Shown here in pieces: positions 39,432 to 49,198 of a stretch of 64,000 nt of DNA. Every line of letters starts with the position of its first letter. The stretch's first letter is position 1. The position numbers and the translations under genes are program-made. Location: the NCBI RefSeq assembly GCF_001945365.1, contig NZ_MSTQ01000010.1:62001-126000 (forward strand). Reading direction: 5' to 3'. The notes beneath the pieces are model-generated. The model made no database searches. It was not told where the DNA came from and saw only the letters and a program-made list of their open reading frames with translations. Source of the stretch: Pseudomonas reinekei (GTDB lineage Bacteria > Pseudomonadota > Gammaproteobacteria > Pseudomonadales > Pseudomonadaceae).

Positions 39432-41027
39432 ATGAAAATGCTTCCCCTACGTGCGGCCATCGCGGCCGCCTTGCTGAGTGTCGCGGTGGGCGTATCGGCC
39501 AAGCCGCTGGTGGTTTGCACCGAAGCCAGCCCCGAAGGCTTCGACATGGTCCAGTACACGACTGCAGTCACCGCCGATGCGGTCGCTGAAACCATCTTCA
39601 ATCGCCTGGCGGATTTCAAGCCCGGTACCACCGATGTGATTCCGGCGCTGGCCGAATCCTGGGACATCAGCGAAGACGGATTGAGCTACACCTTCCACCT
39701 GCGCAAAGGCGTCAAATTCCACACCACCGAATACTTCAAACCCACCCGCGACATGAATGCCGACGACGTGGTCTGGAGCTTCCAGCGCCAGCTGGACCCA
39801 AACCACCCATGGCACAAACTGTCGAGTGTGGGCTTCCCGTACTTTGAAAGCATGGGCTTCAAAGAACTGCTCAAGAGCGTCGAGAAAGTTGACGACAACA
39901 CGGTCAAGTTCACCCTGACCCGCCGCGAAGCGCCGTTCCTGGCCGACATCGCGATGGCGTTCTCGTCGATCTACTCCGCTGAATACGCCGATCAGCTACT
40001 CAAGGCCAACAAGACCGGCGACCTGAACAGCAAGCCAATCGGCACCGGTCCGTTTATCTTCCAGCGCTACAACAAGGACGCCCAGGTGCGCTTCAAGGCC
40101 AACCCGGACTACTTCCGTGGCAAGGCCCCGGCCGATTCGCTGATTCTAGCCATCGCCACCGACAACAACGTGCGCCTGCAGAAGCTCAAGGCCAACGAGT
40201 GCCAGGTCGCGCTGTATCCGAAACCGGACGACATCCCGAGCATCAAGAAAGACGATAAGCTGAAGGTCGATGAGCTGAACGCGATGACCGTTTCGTACGT
40301 CGCCATGAACACCACCCACAAGTACTTGAGCGACGTGCGGGTACGCAAAGCCATCGACATCGCCTTCGACAAAGAGGCCTACGTCAACGCCCTGTTCGGC
40401 AAAGGCAACGCTACCGTAGCGGTCAACCCGTTCCCGGACACCCTGCTGGGCTACAACCACAGCCTGAAAAACCCGGTTCGTGATCTGGACAAGGCCCGCG
40501 CCCTGCTCAAGGAAGCTGGCGTACCGGAAGGCACCACCTTCACCCTGTTCACCCGTAACGGTGGCGGTCCGACCAACCCGAACCCGATGCTCGGCGCGCA
40601 GATGATGCAGGCTGACCTGGCCAAGGTCGGGATCAAGATCGACATCCGCGTGATGGAATGGGGCGAAATGCTCAAACGTGCGAAAAACGGTGAGCACGAC
40701 ATGGTTTCCGCAGGATGGGCGGGCGATAACGGCGACCCGGATAACTTCCTGACGCCTATGCTCAGTTGCGAAGCGGCCAAGAACGGCGAAAACTATGCAC
40801 GCTGGTGCAATGACAAGTTCCAGGCCCTGATCGATCAGGCCCGGGAAAAAACCGACCCGGCCGAGCGTGCAGCACTGTACGAACAGGCTCAGGTTATTTT
40901 TAACCAGGACCAGCCATGGATCAGCATGGCACACACTAGAATGTTCACCGCAATGCGCAACAACGTAGAGGGCTACCACATAAGCCCCCTCACCACGAAT
41001 AACTTCGCCACCACCCAGGTGAAGTAA
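39432..41027 (+). CDS. Peptide ABC transporter substrate-binding protein (third copy, DppA4-like)
   Basis: A 531-residue periplasmic SBP family 5 protein with signal peptide MKMLPLRAAIAAALLSVAVG and mature start KPLVVCTEASPEGFDMVQYT. It is more diverged from the first two copies. It lies immediately before dppB, as in P. aeruginosa, so it is the binding protein most likely co-transcribed with the membrane complex, although a hairpin at 41042-41065 intervenes. The ribosome site is GAGGG. Confidence 0.9.
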   Translation: MKMLPLRAAIAAALLSVAVGVSAKPLVVCTEASPEGFDMVQYTTAVTADAVAETIFNRLADFKPGTTDVIPALAESWDISEDGLSYTFHLRKGVKFHTTEYFKPTRDMNADDVVWSFQRQLDPNHPWHKLSSVGFPYFESMGFKELLKSVEKVDDNTVKFTLTRREAPFLADIAMAFSSIYSAEYADQLLKANKTGDLNSKPIGTGPFIFQRYNKDAQVRFKANPDYFRGKAPADSLILAIATDNNVRLQKLKANECQVALYPKPDDIPSIKKDDKLKVDELNAMTVSYVAMNTTHKYLSDVRVRKAIDIAFDKEAYVNALFGKGNATVAVNPFPDTLLGYNHSLKNPVRDLDKARALLKEAGVPEGTTFTLFTRNGGGPTNPNPMLGAQMMQADLAKVGIKIDIRVMEWGEMLKRAKNGEHDMVSAGWAGDNGDPDNFLTPMLSCEAAKNGENYARWCNDKFQALIDQAREKTDPAERAALYEQAQVIFNQDQPWISMAHTRMFTAMRNNVEGYHISPLTTNNFATTQVK

Positions 41028-41041
41028 ATAAGAAAACTCCC

Positions 41042-41065
41042 GGTGTCCCTGACCCCAGGGACACC
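41042..41065 (+). terminator. Hairpin between third binding protein and dppB
   Basis: GGTGTCCCT / AGGGACACC stem with a GACCCC loop and no T run. It is more likely an mRNA-stabilising or attenuating hairpin that gives more binding protein than permease. Confidence 0.6.
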
Positions 41066-41101
41066 AGGCACGCCTAACCGGCTGATGAGGTACACCACAC
41101 G

Positions 41102-42112
41102 ATGTTTAGTTTTATTGCCCGCCGACTGGGGTTACTGATCCCCACGTTCTTCGGCATCACCTTGCTGACTTTCGCGTTGATACGCATGATCCCTGGCGAC
41201 CCCGTGGAAGTCATGATGGGAGAACGCAGGGTCGACCCCGAAATGCACGCTCAGGCAATGGAACGCCTAGGTCTGAACAAACCCCTGTATGCCCAGTACC
41301 TGGATTACATCGGCAAACTGGCCCACGGCGATCTCGGGGAATCCCTGCGTACCCGTGAAAGCGTCTGGACCGAGTTCACCTCCCTCTTCCCAGCGACCCT
41401 GGAACTGTCCATGGCCGCACTGTTGTTCGCCGGCATCCTGGGCCTCCTGGCCGGGGTGATTGCGGCACTCAAGCGAGGATCGCTGTTCGACCACGGGGTG
41501 ATGGGCATCTCCCTCGCGGGTTACTCGATGCCGATCTTCTGGTGGGGCCTGATCCTGATCATGTTCTTCTCGGTGTCCCTGGGCTGGACCCCGGTGTCCG
41601 GGCGGATCGACCTGCTCTACGACATCGAGCCGCGTACCGGCTTCATGCTGATCGATACATTGCTGGCCGATGACGTCGGCGCGTTCTTCGATGCGCTGCA
41701 TCACCTGATCCTGCCGGCCATCGTGCTCGGCACCATCCCGCTGGCGGTGATCGCGCGGATGACCCGTTCGTCGATGCTCGAAGTGCTGCGTGAAGACTAC
41801 ATCCGTACCGCCCGCGCCAAAGGCCTGTCGCCATCGCGCGTGGTGTTCGTCCACGGCCTGCGTAACGCGCTGATCCCGGTACTGACCGTGGTCGGCCTGC
41901 AAGTCGGCACCCTGCTGGCCGGCGCGGTCCTGACCGAAACCATCTTCTCCTGGCCGGGCATCGGCAAATGGCTGATCGAAGCCATTGGCGCCCGGGACTA
42001 CCCGGTTGTGCAAAACGGCATCCTGTTAATCGCCTGCCTGGTGATTCTGGTCAACTTCGTAGTGGACATCCTCTACGGCTTTGCCAACCCACGCATCCGT
42101 CATCAGCGCTGA
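41102..42112 (+). CDS. dppB: Dipeptide ABC transporter permease DppB
   Basis: A 336-residue inner-membrane permease with six membrane segments and the EAA loop region YIRTARAKGLSPSRVVFVHGLRNA-type motif that contacts the ATPases. It forms the channel with DppC. The start is MFSFIARRLGLLIPTF, typical for the family. The ribosome site is GAGG at 11 bases. It precedes dppC by 11 nt. Confidence 0.96.
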   Translation: MFSFIARRLGLLIPTFFGITLLTFALIRMIPGDPVEVMMGERRVDPEMHAQAMERLGLNKPLYAQYLDYIGKLAHGDLGESLRTRESVWTEFTSLFPATLELSMAALLFAGILGLLAGVIAALKRGSLFDHGVMGISLAGYSMPIFWWGLILIMFFSVSLGWTPVSGRIDLLYDIEPRTGFMLIDTLLADDVGAFFDALHHLILPAIVLGTIPLAVIARMTRSSMLEVLREDYIRTARAKGLSPSRVVFVHGLRNALIPVLTVVGLQVGTLLAGAVLTETIFSWPGIGKWLIEAIGARDYPVVQNGILLIACLVILVNFVVDILYGFANPRIRHQR

Positions 42113-42123
42113 GGTCAATACCC

Positions 42124-43050
42124 ATGAGCACTCCAACATCCTCAGTAGCCAACGCCGCGTCCGCCGTGGATCAAAGCCTGCTGTATCCGTCGCCGTACAA
42201 AGAATTCTGGCAAGCGTTCTCCAGGAACAAGGGCGCCGTCGCCGGCCTGATGTTCATGCTGCTGGTGATTTTCTGCGCCATCTTCGCCCCGTGGGTTGCC
42301 CCCCACGACCCGAGCGAGCAGTACCGTGATTTCCTGCTGACCCCGCCAGCCTGGCTGGAAGGCGGGCAGATCCAGTTCCTGCTCGGTACCGATGAACTGG
42401 GTCGCGACCTGCTGTCGCGCCTGATCCAGGGTTCGCGCCTGTCGCTGCTGATCGGTTTGTCGTCGGTCGTCATGTCGTTGATCCCGGGGATTCTGCTGGG
42501 CCTGTTCGCCGGTTTCTTCCCGAAAGCGGTCGGCCCGACCATCATGCGTCTGATGGACATCATGCTGGCTCTGCCATCCCTGCTGCTGGCCGTGGCGATC
42601 GTCGCCATCCTCGGCCCTGGCCTGATCAACACCGTGATCGCCATCGCCGTGGTTTCCCTGCCGTCCTACGTTCGTCTGACCCGCGCCGCGGTGATGGGCG
42701 AACTGAACCGCGACTACGTGACCGCCGCGCGCCTGGCCGGTGCGGGCCTTCCACGCCTGATGTTCGTGACCGTGCTGCCGAACTGCATGGCACCCCTGAT
42801 CGTTCAGGCGACCCTGAGCTTCTCTTCGGCGATTCTCGATGCCGCCGCACTGGGCTTCCTTGGCCTTGGCGTACAACCGCCAACCCCTGAGTGGGGCACC
42901 ATGCTGGCCTCGGCCCGCGACTACATCGAACGTGCCTGGTGGGTCGTCAGTCTGCCTGGTTTGACCATTTTGCTCAGCGTGCTGGCAATCAACTTGATGG
43001 GTGACGGCCTGCGCGATGCGCTGGACCCGAAACTCAAGAACGCCGCCTGA
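42124..43050 (+). CDS. dppC: Dipeptide ABC transporter permease DppC
   Basis: A 308-residue inner-membrane permease with an N-terminal OppC_N segment and the EAA loop around [17 protein letters not shown]. The ATG at 42124 ([13 protein letters not shown]) has GAGG upstream and fits the family. It is followed by dppD after 10 nt with GGAG in the gap. Confidence 0.95.
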   Translation: MSTPTSSVANAASAVDQSLLYPSPYKEFWQAFSRNKGAVAGLMFMLLVIFCAIFAPWVAPHDPSEQYRDFLLTPPAWLEGGQIQFLLGTDELGRDLLSRLIQGSRLSLLIGLSSVVMSLIPGILLGLFAGFFPKAVGPTIMRLMDIMLALPSLLLAVAIVAILGPGLINTVIAIAVVSLPSYVRLTRAAVMGELNRDYVTAARLAGAGLPRLMFVTVLPNCMAPLIVQATLSFSSAILDAAALGFLGLGVQPPTPEWGTMLASARDYIERAWWVVSLPGLTILLSVLAINLMGDGLRDALDPKLKNAA

Positions 43051-43060
43051 GGAGATTCCA

Positions 43061-44029
43061 ATGTCACTGCTAGAAATCAAGAATCTCAACGTTCGCTTCG
43101 GCGACAAGAACGCAACGCCCGTGGTCGATGGCCTCGACCTGAAAGTGGACGAAGGCGAAGTGCTGGCCATCGTTGGCGAGTCGGGGTCGGGTAAATCCGT
43201 GACCATGATGGCGCTGATGGGTCTGATCGAGCATCCCGGCATCGTCACCGCCGACTCGCTCAGCTTTGATGGCAAGGACATGCTCAAGCTCAGCAACCGT
43301 CAGCGTCGGCAAATCGTCGGCAAAGACCTGTCGATGGTGTTCCAGGACCCGATGACTGCGCTGAACCCGAGCTACACCGTGGGTTTTCAGATCGAAGAAG
43401 TGCTGCGCCTGCACCTGAAAATGTCCGGCAAGGCCGCGCGCAAACGCGCCATCGAACTGCTGGAAAAAGTTGAAATCCCGGGTGCGGCCAGCCGTATGGA
43501 TGCCTACCCGCATCAACTGTCCGGCGGCATGAGTCAGCGTGTGGCCATTGCCATGGCGATTGCCGGCGAGCCGAAACTGCTGATCGCCGACGAACCGACC
43601 ACGGCACTCGACGTAACGATTCAGGCGCAGATCATGGACCTGCTGCTGGCGTTGCAGAAAGAGCAGAACATGGGCCTGGTGCTGATCACCCACGACCTCG
43701 CGGTCGTGGCTGAAACCGCCCAGCGTGTGTGCGTGATGTACGCCGGCCAAGCCGTAGAAGTCGGCCAGGTGCCGCAACTGTTCGACATCCCGGCGCACCC
43801 GTACAGCGAAGCGCTGCTCAAGGCCATTCCGGAGCACAGCCTGGGGGCCTCGCGCCTGTCGACCCTGCCGGGCATCGTCCCCGGTCGCTATGACCGTCCG
43901 CAAGGTTGCCTGCTGTCGCCGCGCTGCCCGTATGTGCAGGACAACTGCCGCTCCCAGCGTCCGGCCCTTGACCCGAAAAGCAACAGCCTCGCCCGCTGCT
44001 TCTACCCGCTGAACCAGGAGGTGGCGTAA
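43061..44029 (+). CDS. dppD: Dipeptide ABC transporter ATP-binding protein DppD
   Basis: A 322-residue ATPase with Walker A GESGSGKS (39-46), signature LSGGMSQR and Walker B LLIADEP, plus the oligopeptide C-terminal Cys-rich segment ([14 protein letters not shown]) that can bind an iron-sulfur centre in relatives. Its stop overlaps the dppF start by one base (TAATG). Confidence 0.96.
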   Translation: MSLLEIKNLNVRFGDKNATPVVDGLDLKVDEGEVLAIVGESGSGKSVTMMALMGLIEHPGIVTADSLSFDGKDMLKLSNRQRRQIVGKDLSMVFQDPMTALNPSYTVGFQIEEVLRLHLKMSGKAARKRAIELLEKVEIPGAASRMDAYPHQLSGGMSQRVAIAMAIAGEPKLLIADEPTTALDVTIQAQIMDLLLALQKEQNMGLVLITHDLAVVAETAQRVCVMYAGQAVEVGQVPQLFDIPAHPYSEALLKAIPEHSLGASRLSTLPGIVPGRYDRPQGCLLSPRCPYVQDNCRSQRPALDPKSNSLARCFYPLNQEVA

Positions 44030-45009
44030 TGGCCGTCGTACTTACCGCCCGCGACCTGACCCGTCACTACGAAGTGTCCCGTGGCATGTTCAAGGGGCAC
44101 GCCACCGTTCGCGCCCTCAACGGGGTGTCGTTCGAGCTGGAAGCCGGCAAGACCCTCGCCGTCGTAGGCGAATCGGGTTGCGGCAAATCCACCCTGGCCC
44201 GCGCCCTGACCCTGATCGAAGAGCCGTCCTCGGGCTCCTTGAAAATCGCCGGCCAGGAAGTCGCCGGCGCCGACAAGGCCCAGCGCAAGCAATTGCGCAA
44301 AGACGTGCAGATGGTGTTCCAGAGCCCATACGCGTCGTTGAACCCGCGGCAGAAAATCGGTGATCAGCTGGCCGAGCCACTGCTGATCAACACCAACCTG
44401 TCGGCCACCGAACGTCGCGAGAAAGTCCAGGCGATGATGAAGCAGGTGGGCTTGCGTCCTGAGCACTACCAGCGTTATCCGCACATGTTCTCCGGCGGTC
44501 AGCGCCAGCGTATCGCCCTAGCCCGCGCCATGATGCTGCAACCGAAAGTGCTGGTGGCGGACGAACCGACCTCGGCGCTGGACGTATCGATCCAGGCTCA
44601 GGTACTGAACCTGTTCATGGATTTGCAGCAGGAGTTCAACACCGCCTACGTGTTCATCTCCCACAACCTGGCGGTGGTGCGGCATGTGGCTGACCATGTG
44701 ATGGTGATGTACCTCGGCCGTCCGGTGGAAATGGGGCCAAAGGAGGACATCTACACCCGTCCTCTGCACCCTTACACCCAGGCGCTGTTGTCGGCGACGC
44801 CGACCATCCACCCGGATCCGGACAAACCGAAGATCAAGATCGTCGGCGAACTGCCCAACCCGCTGAACCCGCCGCCTGGCTGCGCTTTCCACAAGCGCTG
44901 CCCGTATGCCACTGAGCGCTGCAGCACCGAAGAGCCGGCCCTGCGCCTGCTCGACAGCCGCCAAGTGGCTTGCCACTACGCCGAGCAGTTCGTGCACGGC
45001 GCGGCATAA
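44029..45009 (+). CDS. dppF: Dipeptide ABC transporter ATP-binding protein DppF
   Basis: A 326-residue ATPase with Walker A GESGCGKS (47-54), signature FSGGQRQR and Walker B VLVADEPT, and the oligopeptide C-terminal segment GCAFHKRCPYATERC. It is the last gene of dppBCDF and is followed by a REP pair and terminator. Confidence 0.96.
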   Translation: MAVVLTARDLTRHYEVSRGMFKGHATVRALNGVSFELEAGKTLAVVGESGCGKSTLARALTLIEEPSSGSLKIAGQEVAGADKAQRKQLRKDVQMVFQSPYASLNPRQKIGDQLAEPLLINTNLSATERREKVQAMMKQVGLRPEHYQRYPHMFSGGQRQRIALARAMMLQPKVLVADEPTSALDVSIQAQVLNLFMDLQQEFNTAYVFISHNLAVVRHVADHVMVMYLGRPVEMGPKEDIYTRPLHPYTQALLSATPTIHPDPDKPKIKIVGELPNPLNPPPGCAFHKRCPYATERCSTEEPALRLLDSRQVACHYAEQFVHGAA

Positions 45010-45012
45010 AAA

Positions 45013-45102
45013 TGTGGGAGCCAGCCTGCTGGCGATAGCGGTATACCGGTCAACATTTCTGTTTACCGGCACACCGCAATCGCTAGCAGGCTAGCTCCCA
45101 CA
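45013..45102. repeat. REP inverted pair after dppF
   Basis: TGTGGGAGCCAGCCTGCTGGCGAT and its diverged inverted copy ATCGCTAGCAGGCTAGCTCCCACA bracket about 45 nt. Compensating changes keep each hairpin intact. Confidence 0.88.
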
Positions 45103-45118
45103 GGGGTTGTGTTGATCG

Positions 45119-45154
45119 AACCCCTTCCACTTCAAGTGGAAGGGGTTTTATTTT
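45119..45154 (+). terminator. Intrinsic terminator for the dpp operon
   Basis: AACCCCTTCCACTT / AAGTGGAAGGGGTT stem followed by TTATTTT. It is also close to the end of the minus-strand small gene and may serve both. Confidence 0.9.
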
Positions 45155-45163
45155 GTCTGCGAT

Positions 45164-45421
45164 TTAGGTCTGGCTGTCGCCTTCGTCGGCGTCATCGGAG
45201 TCCGGCTCGTCGGTGGTCGAGGCATCGTCACCCTCAGCCCCACCCTGGCCTTTGTCGCCCGGCTCGGCTTCAGACTTGGCGAGCATCAGCTCACCGTTTG
45301 CCCCCTGCCCACTCGAGGCCTGGGTCTCGTGTTCTTCGCACTCAGCCCAGACCGCCGGGCTGCCGAGCGCCAGCATCACCAATACCTTCATCATCAATAA
45401 AATGCGTAGCAATCTGTTCAT
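45164..45421 (-). CDS. Small acidic exported protein of unknown function
   Basis: An 85-residue protein. The N-terminal signal peptide MNRLLRILLMMKVLVMLALG ends near VWAECEE. The mature part is very rich in Asp, Glu, Gly and Ser (SEAEPGDKGQGGAEGDDAST...) and has no recognised domain; it is probably disordered in the periplasm. The ATG at 45421 has GGAT at a workable distance; an in-frame ATG at 45433 is also possible. I do not recognise a family. Acidic composition would allow cation binding, but that is speculation. Confidence 0.6.
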   Translation of the reverse strand: MNRLLRILLMMKVLVMLALGSPAVWAECEEHETQASSGQGANGELMLAKSEAEPGDKGQGGAEGDDASTTDEPDSDDADEGDSQT

Positions 45422-45571
45422 GAGCGAATCCATCCTGTCGAAGAGTGCCTGTCTGGCGCCGATTGAAATCTAGTTCCGATCAGCAGGGTTCTCCAGATAG
45501 GACGTTAATGATGAGAGGGAAATGCAATGGATGTAGAGACTGGTTTTGAATAAGCGTTATGCCGAAAAGAT

Positions 45572-45606
45572 CAAAAAAAAAGCGAAGCCCGAAAGCTTCG
45601 CTTTTT
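45572..45606 (-). terminator. Intrinsic terminator after prfC
   Basis: AAGCGAAGC / GCTTCGCTT stem with a long A run on the plus strand, which is a T run for minus-strand transcription from prfC. Confidence 0.9.
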
Positions 45607-45627
45607 CCCTGCCTGAACACCTAATGC

Positions 45628-47211
45628 TTAATGATGCTCACGCGTCGCACGGAATTTCACGTCCGGCCAGCGCTCTTCCATCAGCGCCAGGTTGACCCGC
45701 GTAGGCGCGAGGTAGGTCAGGTGACCGCCGCCGTCCAGTGCCAGGTTTTCCACGGCCTTGTTGGAGAATTCTTCAAGCTTCTTCTTGTCACTGCACTCGA
45801 CCCAACGCGCCGAGTACACGGTGATCGGCTCGTAGGAGCACTCGACCTTGTATTCCTCTTTCAAACGGCTGGCGACCACGTCGAACTGCAGCACACCGAC
45901 GGCACCGAGGATGATGTCGTTGCTGCGTTCCGGGAAGAACACCTGGGTCGCGCCTTCTTCGGCCAGTTGCTGCAGGCCCTGGCGCAGTTGCTTGGATTTC
46001 AGCGGGTCTTTCAGGCGTACGCGGCGGAACAGTTCCGGAGCGAAGTGCGGGATACCGGTAAAGCCCAGGACTTCACCTTCGCTGAAGGTGTCGCCGATCT
46101 GGATGGTGCCGTGGTTGTGCAAACCGATGATGTCGCCGGCGTAGGCTTCTTCCAGTTGCTCACGTTCGGAGGAGAAGAACGTCAGCGCGTCGCCGATCCG
46201 CACGTCTTTGCCGGTACGCACGTGGCGCATCTTCATGCCCTTTTCGTACTTGCCGGAGCAAATGCGCATGAAGGCGATGCGGTCACGGTGTTTCGGGTCC
46301 ATGTTCGCCTGGATCTTGAAGATGAAGCCCGAGAACTTCTCTTCGATCGGCTCCACGGTGCGCTCGTTGGCCACACGTGCCATCGGACGCGGCGCCCAGT
46401 CGACCACGGCGTCGAGTACATGGTCGACACCGAAGTTACCCAGCGCCGTACCGAAGAACACCGGGGTCAGCTGACCGTCGAGGAACTCCTGCTGGTTGAA
46501 CTCATGGCAGGCACCCTGCACCAGCTCCAACTGCTCGATGAAGCGCTCGTACTCGTCACCCAGGTGGGCGCGGGCTTCATCGGAGTCGAGTTTCTCGATG
46601 ATCTTGGTTTCGGTGCGCTCGTGACCGTGACCGGCGGTGTAGACGATGATGTAGTCGTCGGCGAGGTGGTACACGCCCTTGAAGTCGCGGTAGCAGCCGA
46701 TCGGCCAGGTGATCGGCGCCGCCTTGATCTTCAGGACCGCTTCGATTTCGTCGAGCAGTTCGATCGGGTCGCGGATGTCACGGTCGAGTTTGTTGATGAA
46801 GCTGACGATCGGCGTGTCACGCAGACGGCAGACGTCCATCAGCGCGATGGTCCGTGGCTCTACACCTTTACCGCCGTCGAGCACCATCAACGCCGAGTCC
46901 ACCGCCGTCAGCGTGCGATAGGTATCTTCGGAGAAGTCTTCGTGGCCCGGGGTGTCGAGCAGGTTGATCATGTGCTCGCGATACGGGAACTGCATGACCG
47001 ACGTGGTAATGGAAATACCCCGCTGCTTTTCCATTTCCATCCAGTCGGAGGTGGCATGGCGGTCGGATTTACGAGATTTCACCGTGCCGGCCACCGCAAT
47101 CGCCTTGCCCATCAGCAAGAGCTTTTCGGTGATGGTGGTTTTACCGGCATCGGGGTGGGAAATAATGGCGAAAGTGCGGCGTTTCGCGACTTCGGCGGCC
47201 TGTTTGGTCAT
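45628..47211 (-). CDS. prfC: Peptide chain release factor 3
   Basis: A 527-residue GTPase that recycles RF1/RF2 after termination. The G domain starts with P-loop SHPDAGKT (18-25), then DTPGHEDFS (G3) and NKLDRD (G4). The rest contains the EF-G-like domains. The length matches E. coli RF3 (529). It is monocistronic, with a -10 TATAAT 39 nt upstream and its own terminator. Confidence 0.97.
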   Translation of the reverse strand: MTKQAAEVAKRRTFAIISHPDAGKTTITEKLLLMGKAIAVAGTVKSRKSDRHATSDWMEMEKQRGISITTSVMQFPYREHMINLLDTPGHEDFSEDTYRTLTAVDSALMVLDGGKGVEPRTIALMDVCRLRDTPIVSFINKLDRDIRDPIELLDEIEAVLKIKAAPITWPIGCYRDFKGVYHLADDYIIVYTAGHGHERTETKIIEKLDSDEARAHLGDEYERFIEQLELVQGACHEFNQQEFLDGQLTPVFFGTALGNFGVDHVLDAVVDWAPRPMARVANERTVEPIEEKFSGFIFKIQANMDPKHRDRIAFMRICSGKYEKGMKMRHVRTGKDVRIGDALTFFSSEREQLEEAYAGDIIGLHNHGTIQIGDTFSEGEVLGFTGIPHFAPELFRRVRLKDPLKSKQLRQGLQQLAEEGATQVFFPERSNDIILGAVGVLQFDVVASRLKEEYKVECSYEPITVYSARWVECSDKKKLEEFSNKAVENLALDGGGHLTYLAPTRVNLALMEERWPDVKFRATREHH

Positions 47212-47541
47212 GGGAAATCGCCTGGCAGGTGATTCAAAAAAGGGCGCAGATTATAGCCCAAGTTGATCCAAGAACCGAACCGTTGAGCACATTCGGGGTG
47301 GCCAAATGCTGCCGCAGATGGGAACCTTTTAAAGCACGGAGACGTCCACTCCCCCGTAACGACCACTCGTCGGGGGCCTGAAACACCCGCTATTCGGCCT
47401 GACGAGGCTGTGCTCATGGCTCGATTGCAGGCCGTTTTACCGGCGTGTGCGAGCTGCTTCTCGCGAACATCTGATCCCGGCAGCCAGGCATGGCATGCCA
47501 CACGGGACTGCGTTCGCCGACTGAAAAAAAGGAGTCCGCCT
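47212..47541. other. Divergent region prfC / osmoprotectant operon, with structured leader
   Basis: A 330-nt gap. The left end holds the prfC promoter. On the plus strand CCCCCG (47351-47356) can pair with CGGGGG (47371-47376). Alternatively CTCGTC plus GGCC (47366-47378) can pair with GGCCTGACGAG (47396-47406). The remaining stretch to the GTG has AAAAAAAGGAG as ribosome site. Confidence 0.5.
47250..47255 (-). promoter_or_regulatory. prfC -10 element
   Basis: A perfect TATAAT on the minus strand 39 nt before the prfC start. The matching -35 is weak. Confidence 0.5.
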
Positions 47542-48258
47542 GTGGCTATCCACTATGGCAAAGGGCTGATAGGAGGCGCGCTGGTAATCGCTCTTCTGGC
47601 CCTGCTGATCAACTGGATCGGCATCAACACGATCGAACACTACCGCGACGATTTATTGTTTTACCTGCAAGCTCATTTGATTCTCGTCCTCGCGTCCATG
47701 CTGGCCGCCCTTGTCGTGGGTATTCCTGCCGGCATCTTCCTCAGCCGCCCGACCATGGTCGGCCGCGCCGAACGCTTCATGCAGATCTTCAATATCGGTA
47801 ACACCGTGCCTCCGCTGGCCGTGCTCGCGATTGCCCTGGGCATCCTCGGCATCGGCAGTGGCCCGGCGATCTTCGCTTTGTTCCTCGCTTCGTTGCTGCC
47901 CATCGTGCGCAACACCTACGAAGGCCTGAAAAACGTGCAGGGCTCGCTGAAAGAGGCGGCCGTCGGCATCGGCATGACTCCGCGCCAAGTGCTGTGGAAA
48001 GTCGAACTGCCCAACGCCGTGCCGATCATCGTCGGTGGTGTGCGCGTGGCGCTGGCGATCAACGTCGGGACCGCGCCGCTGGCATTCCTGATTGGCGCCA
48101 ACAGTCTTGGCAGCCTGATCTTCCCCGGCATCGCCCTGAACAATCAGCCGCAATTGCTGCTCGGCGCCGCGTGCACCGCGCTGCTGGCCTTGCTGCTCGA
48201 TGGCGTGGTCACCCTCGCCAGCCGTCTCTGGCTGGAACGCGGTTTGCGCCCGTCTTAA
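47542..48258 (+). CDS. Osmoprotectant ABC transporter permease (OpuC/OsmU type, first)
   Basis: A 238-residue permease with five to six membrane segments and the EAA loop LKEAAVGIGMTPRQVLWKVELPNAVP. The start is GTG at 47542 (MAIHYGKGLIGG), chosen because AAAGGAG lies seven bases upstream; reading further upstream gives non-family sequence. It pairs with the second permease in a four-gene importer for betaine-like compounds. The substrate is inferred from the binding protein family. Confidence 0.88.
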   Translation: MAIHYGKGLIGGALVIALLALLINWIGINTIEHYRDDLLFYLQAHLILVLASMLAALVVGIPAGIFLSRPTMVGRAERFMQIFNIGNTVPPLAVLAIALGILGIGSGPAIFALFLASLLPIVRNTYEGLKNVQGSLKEAAVGIGMTPRQVLWKVELPNAVPIIVGGVRVALAINVGTAPLAFLIGANSLGSLIFPGIALNNQPQLLLGAACTALLALLLDGVVTLASRLWLERGLRPS

Positions 48259-48279
48259 GGCTTTTGCGAAGGAATATTT

Positions 48280-49185
48280 ATGAAACGACTTAGCTTGATC
48301 TTCGGCCTGATGTTGAGCAGTGCCCTGCTGTTCGCAGGCATCGCCCAAGCCGCTGAAAAACCGGTGATCCGCCTCGGCGCCCGAGTGTTTACCGAGCAGA
48401 CCCTGCTCGCGGAAATCACCGCGCAATACCTGCGCAGCAAAGGTTACGACGCACAGATCACCGGGGGCCTGGGCAGCAACCTCGCCCGCAGCGCCCACGA
48501 AAGCGGGCAACTGGACATGCTCTGGGAATACACCGGCGTGTCACTGGTGGCCTACAACCATGTCACTGAGAAACTCGACAGCGCTCAGTCCTACGCACGG
48601 GTGAAAGAACTCGACGCGAAAAAAGGCCTGATCTGGCTGACCCCGTCGAAATTCAGCAACACCTACGCCCTCGCGCTGCCGGGAAAAGTTGCTGAGGAAT
48701 ATCCGCAGATCAACAACATCAGTCAGTTGAACGAAGTACTGCGCGCCGAAGCCAAGCGCAATCACCTGGTGGCGCTTGACACCGAGTTTGCCAACCGCTC
48801 TGACGGGCTGATCGGCATGGTCGACCTCTACGACATGAACCTGACCCGCGAGAACATTCGCCAAATGGACGCCGGTCTGGTCTACACCGCACTGCGCAAC
48901 GGTCAGGTGTTTGCCGGTCTGGTCTACACCACCGACGGACGCCTGAACGCCTTCGGCCTGAAACTGCTGGAAGACGACAAGCACTACTTCCCCGACTACA
49001 CCGCCGCGCCCGTCGTGCGTCAGGCGACGCTGGACGCCAACCCGAAACTGGCCGAGCAACTCAAGCCACTGGCCGAACTGTTCGATGACGAAACCATGCG
49101 CCAGCTCAACGCGCGCGTCGACGTCGATCACGAAAGCCCATCGAAAGTTGCCGCTGATTTCCTGCGCCAACACCCGCTGAATTAA
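48280..49185 (+). CDS. Osmoprotectant-binding periplasmic protein (OpuCC/OsmF type)
   Basis: A 301-residue exported binding protein of the OpuAC domain family. The signal peptide MKRLSLIFGLMLSSALLFAG ends at AQAAEK. The mature protein has the two-lobe OpuAC pattern with GARVFTEQTLLAEITAQYL and LGSNLARSAHESGQLDMLWEY-like segments. Relatives bind glycine betaine, choline, carnitine or choline-O-sulfate; the exact ligand is not visible. It lies between the two permease genes. Confidence 0.9.
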   Translation: MKRLSLIFGLMLSSALLFAGIAQAAEKPVIRLGARVFTEQTLLAEITAQYLRSKGYDAQITGGLGSNLARSAHESGQLDMLWEYTGVSLVAYNHVTEKLDSAQSYARVKELDAKKGLIWLTPSKFSNTYALALPGKVAEEYPQINNISQLNEVLRAEAKRNHLVALDTEFANRSDGLIGMVDLYDMNLTRENIRQMDAGLVYTALRNGQVFAGLVYTTDGRLNAFGLKLLEDDKHYFPDYTAAPVVRQATLDANPKLAEQLKPLAELFDDETMRQLNARVDVDHESPSKVAADFLRQHPLN

Positions 49186-49198
49186 GAGAGGAGAAGTC

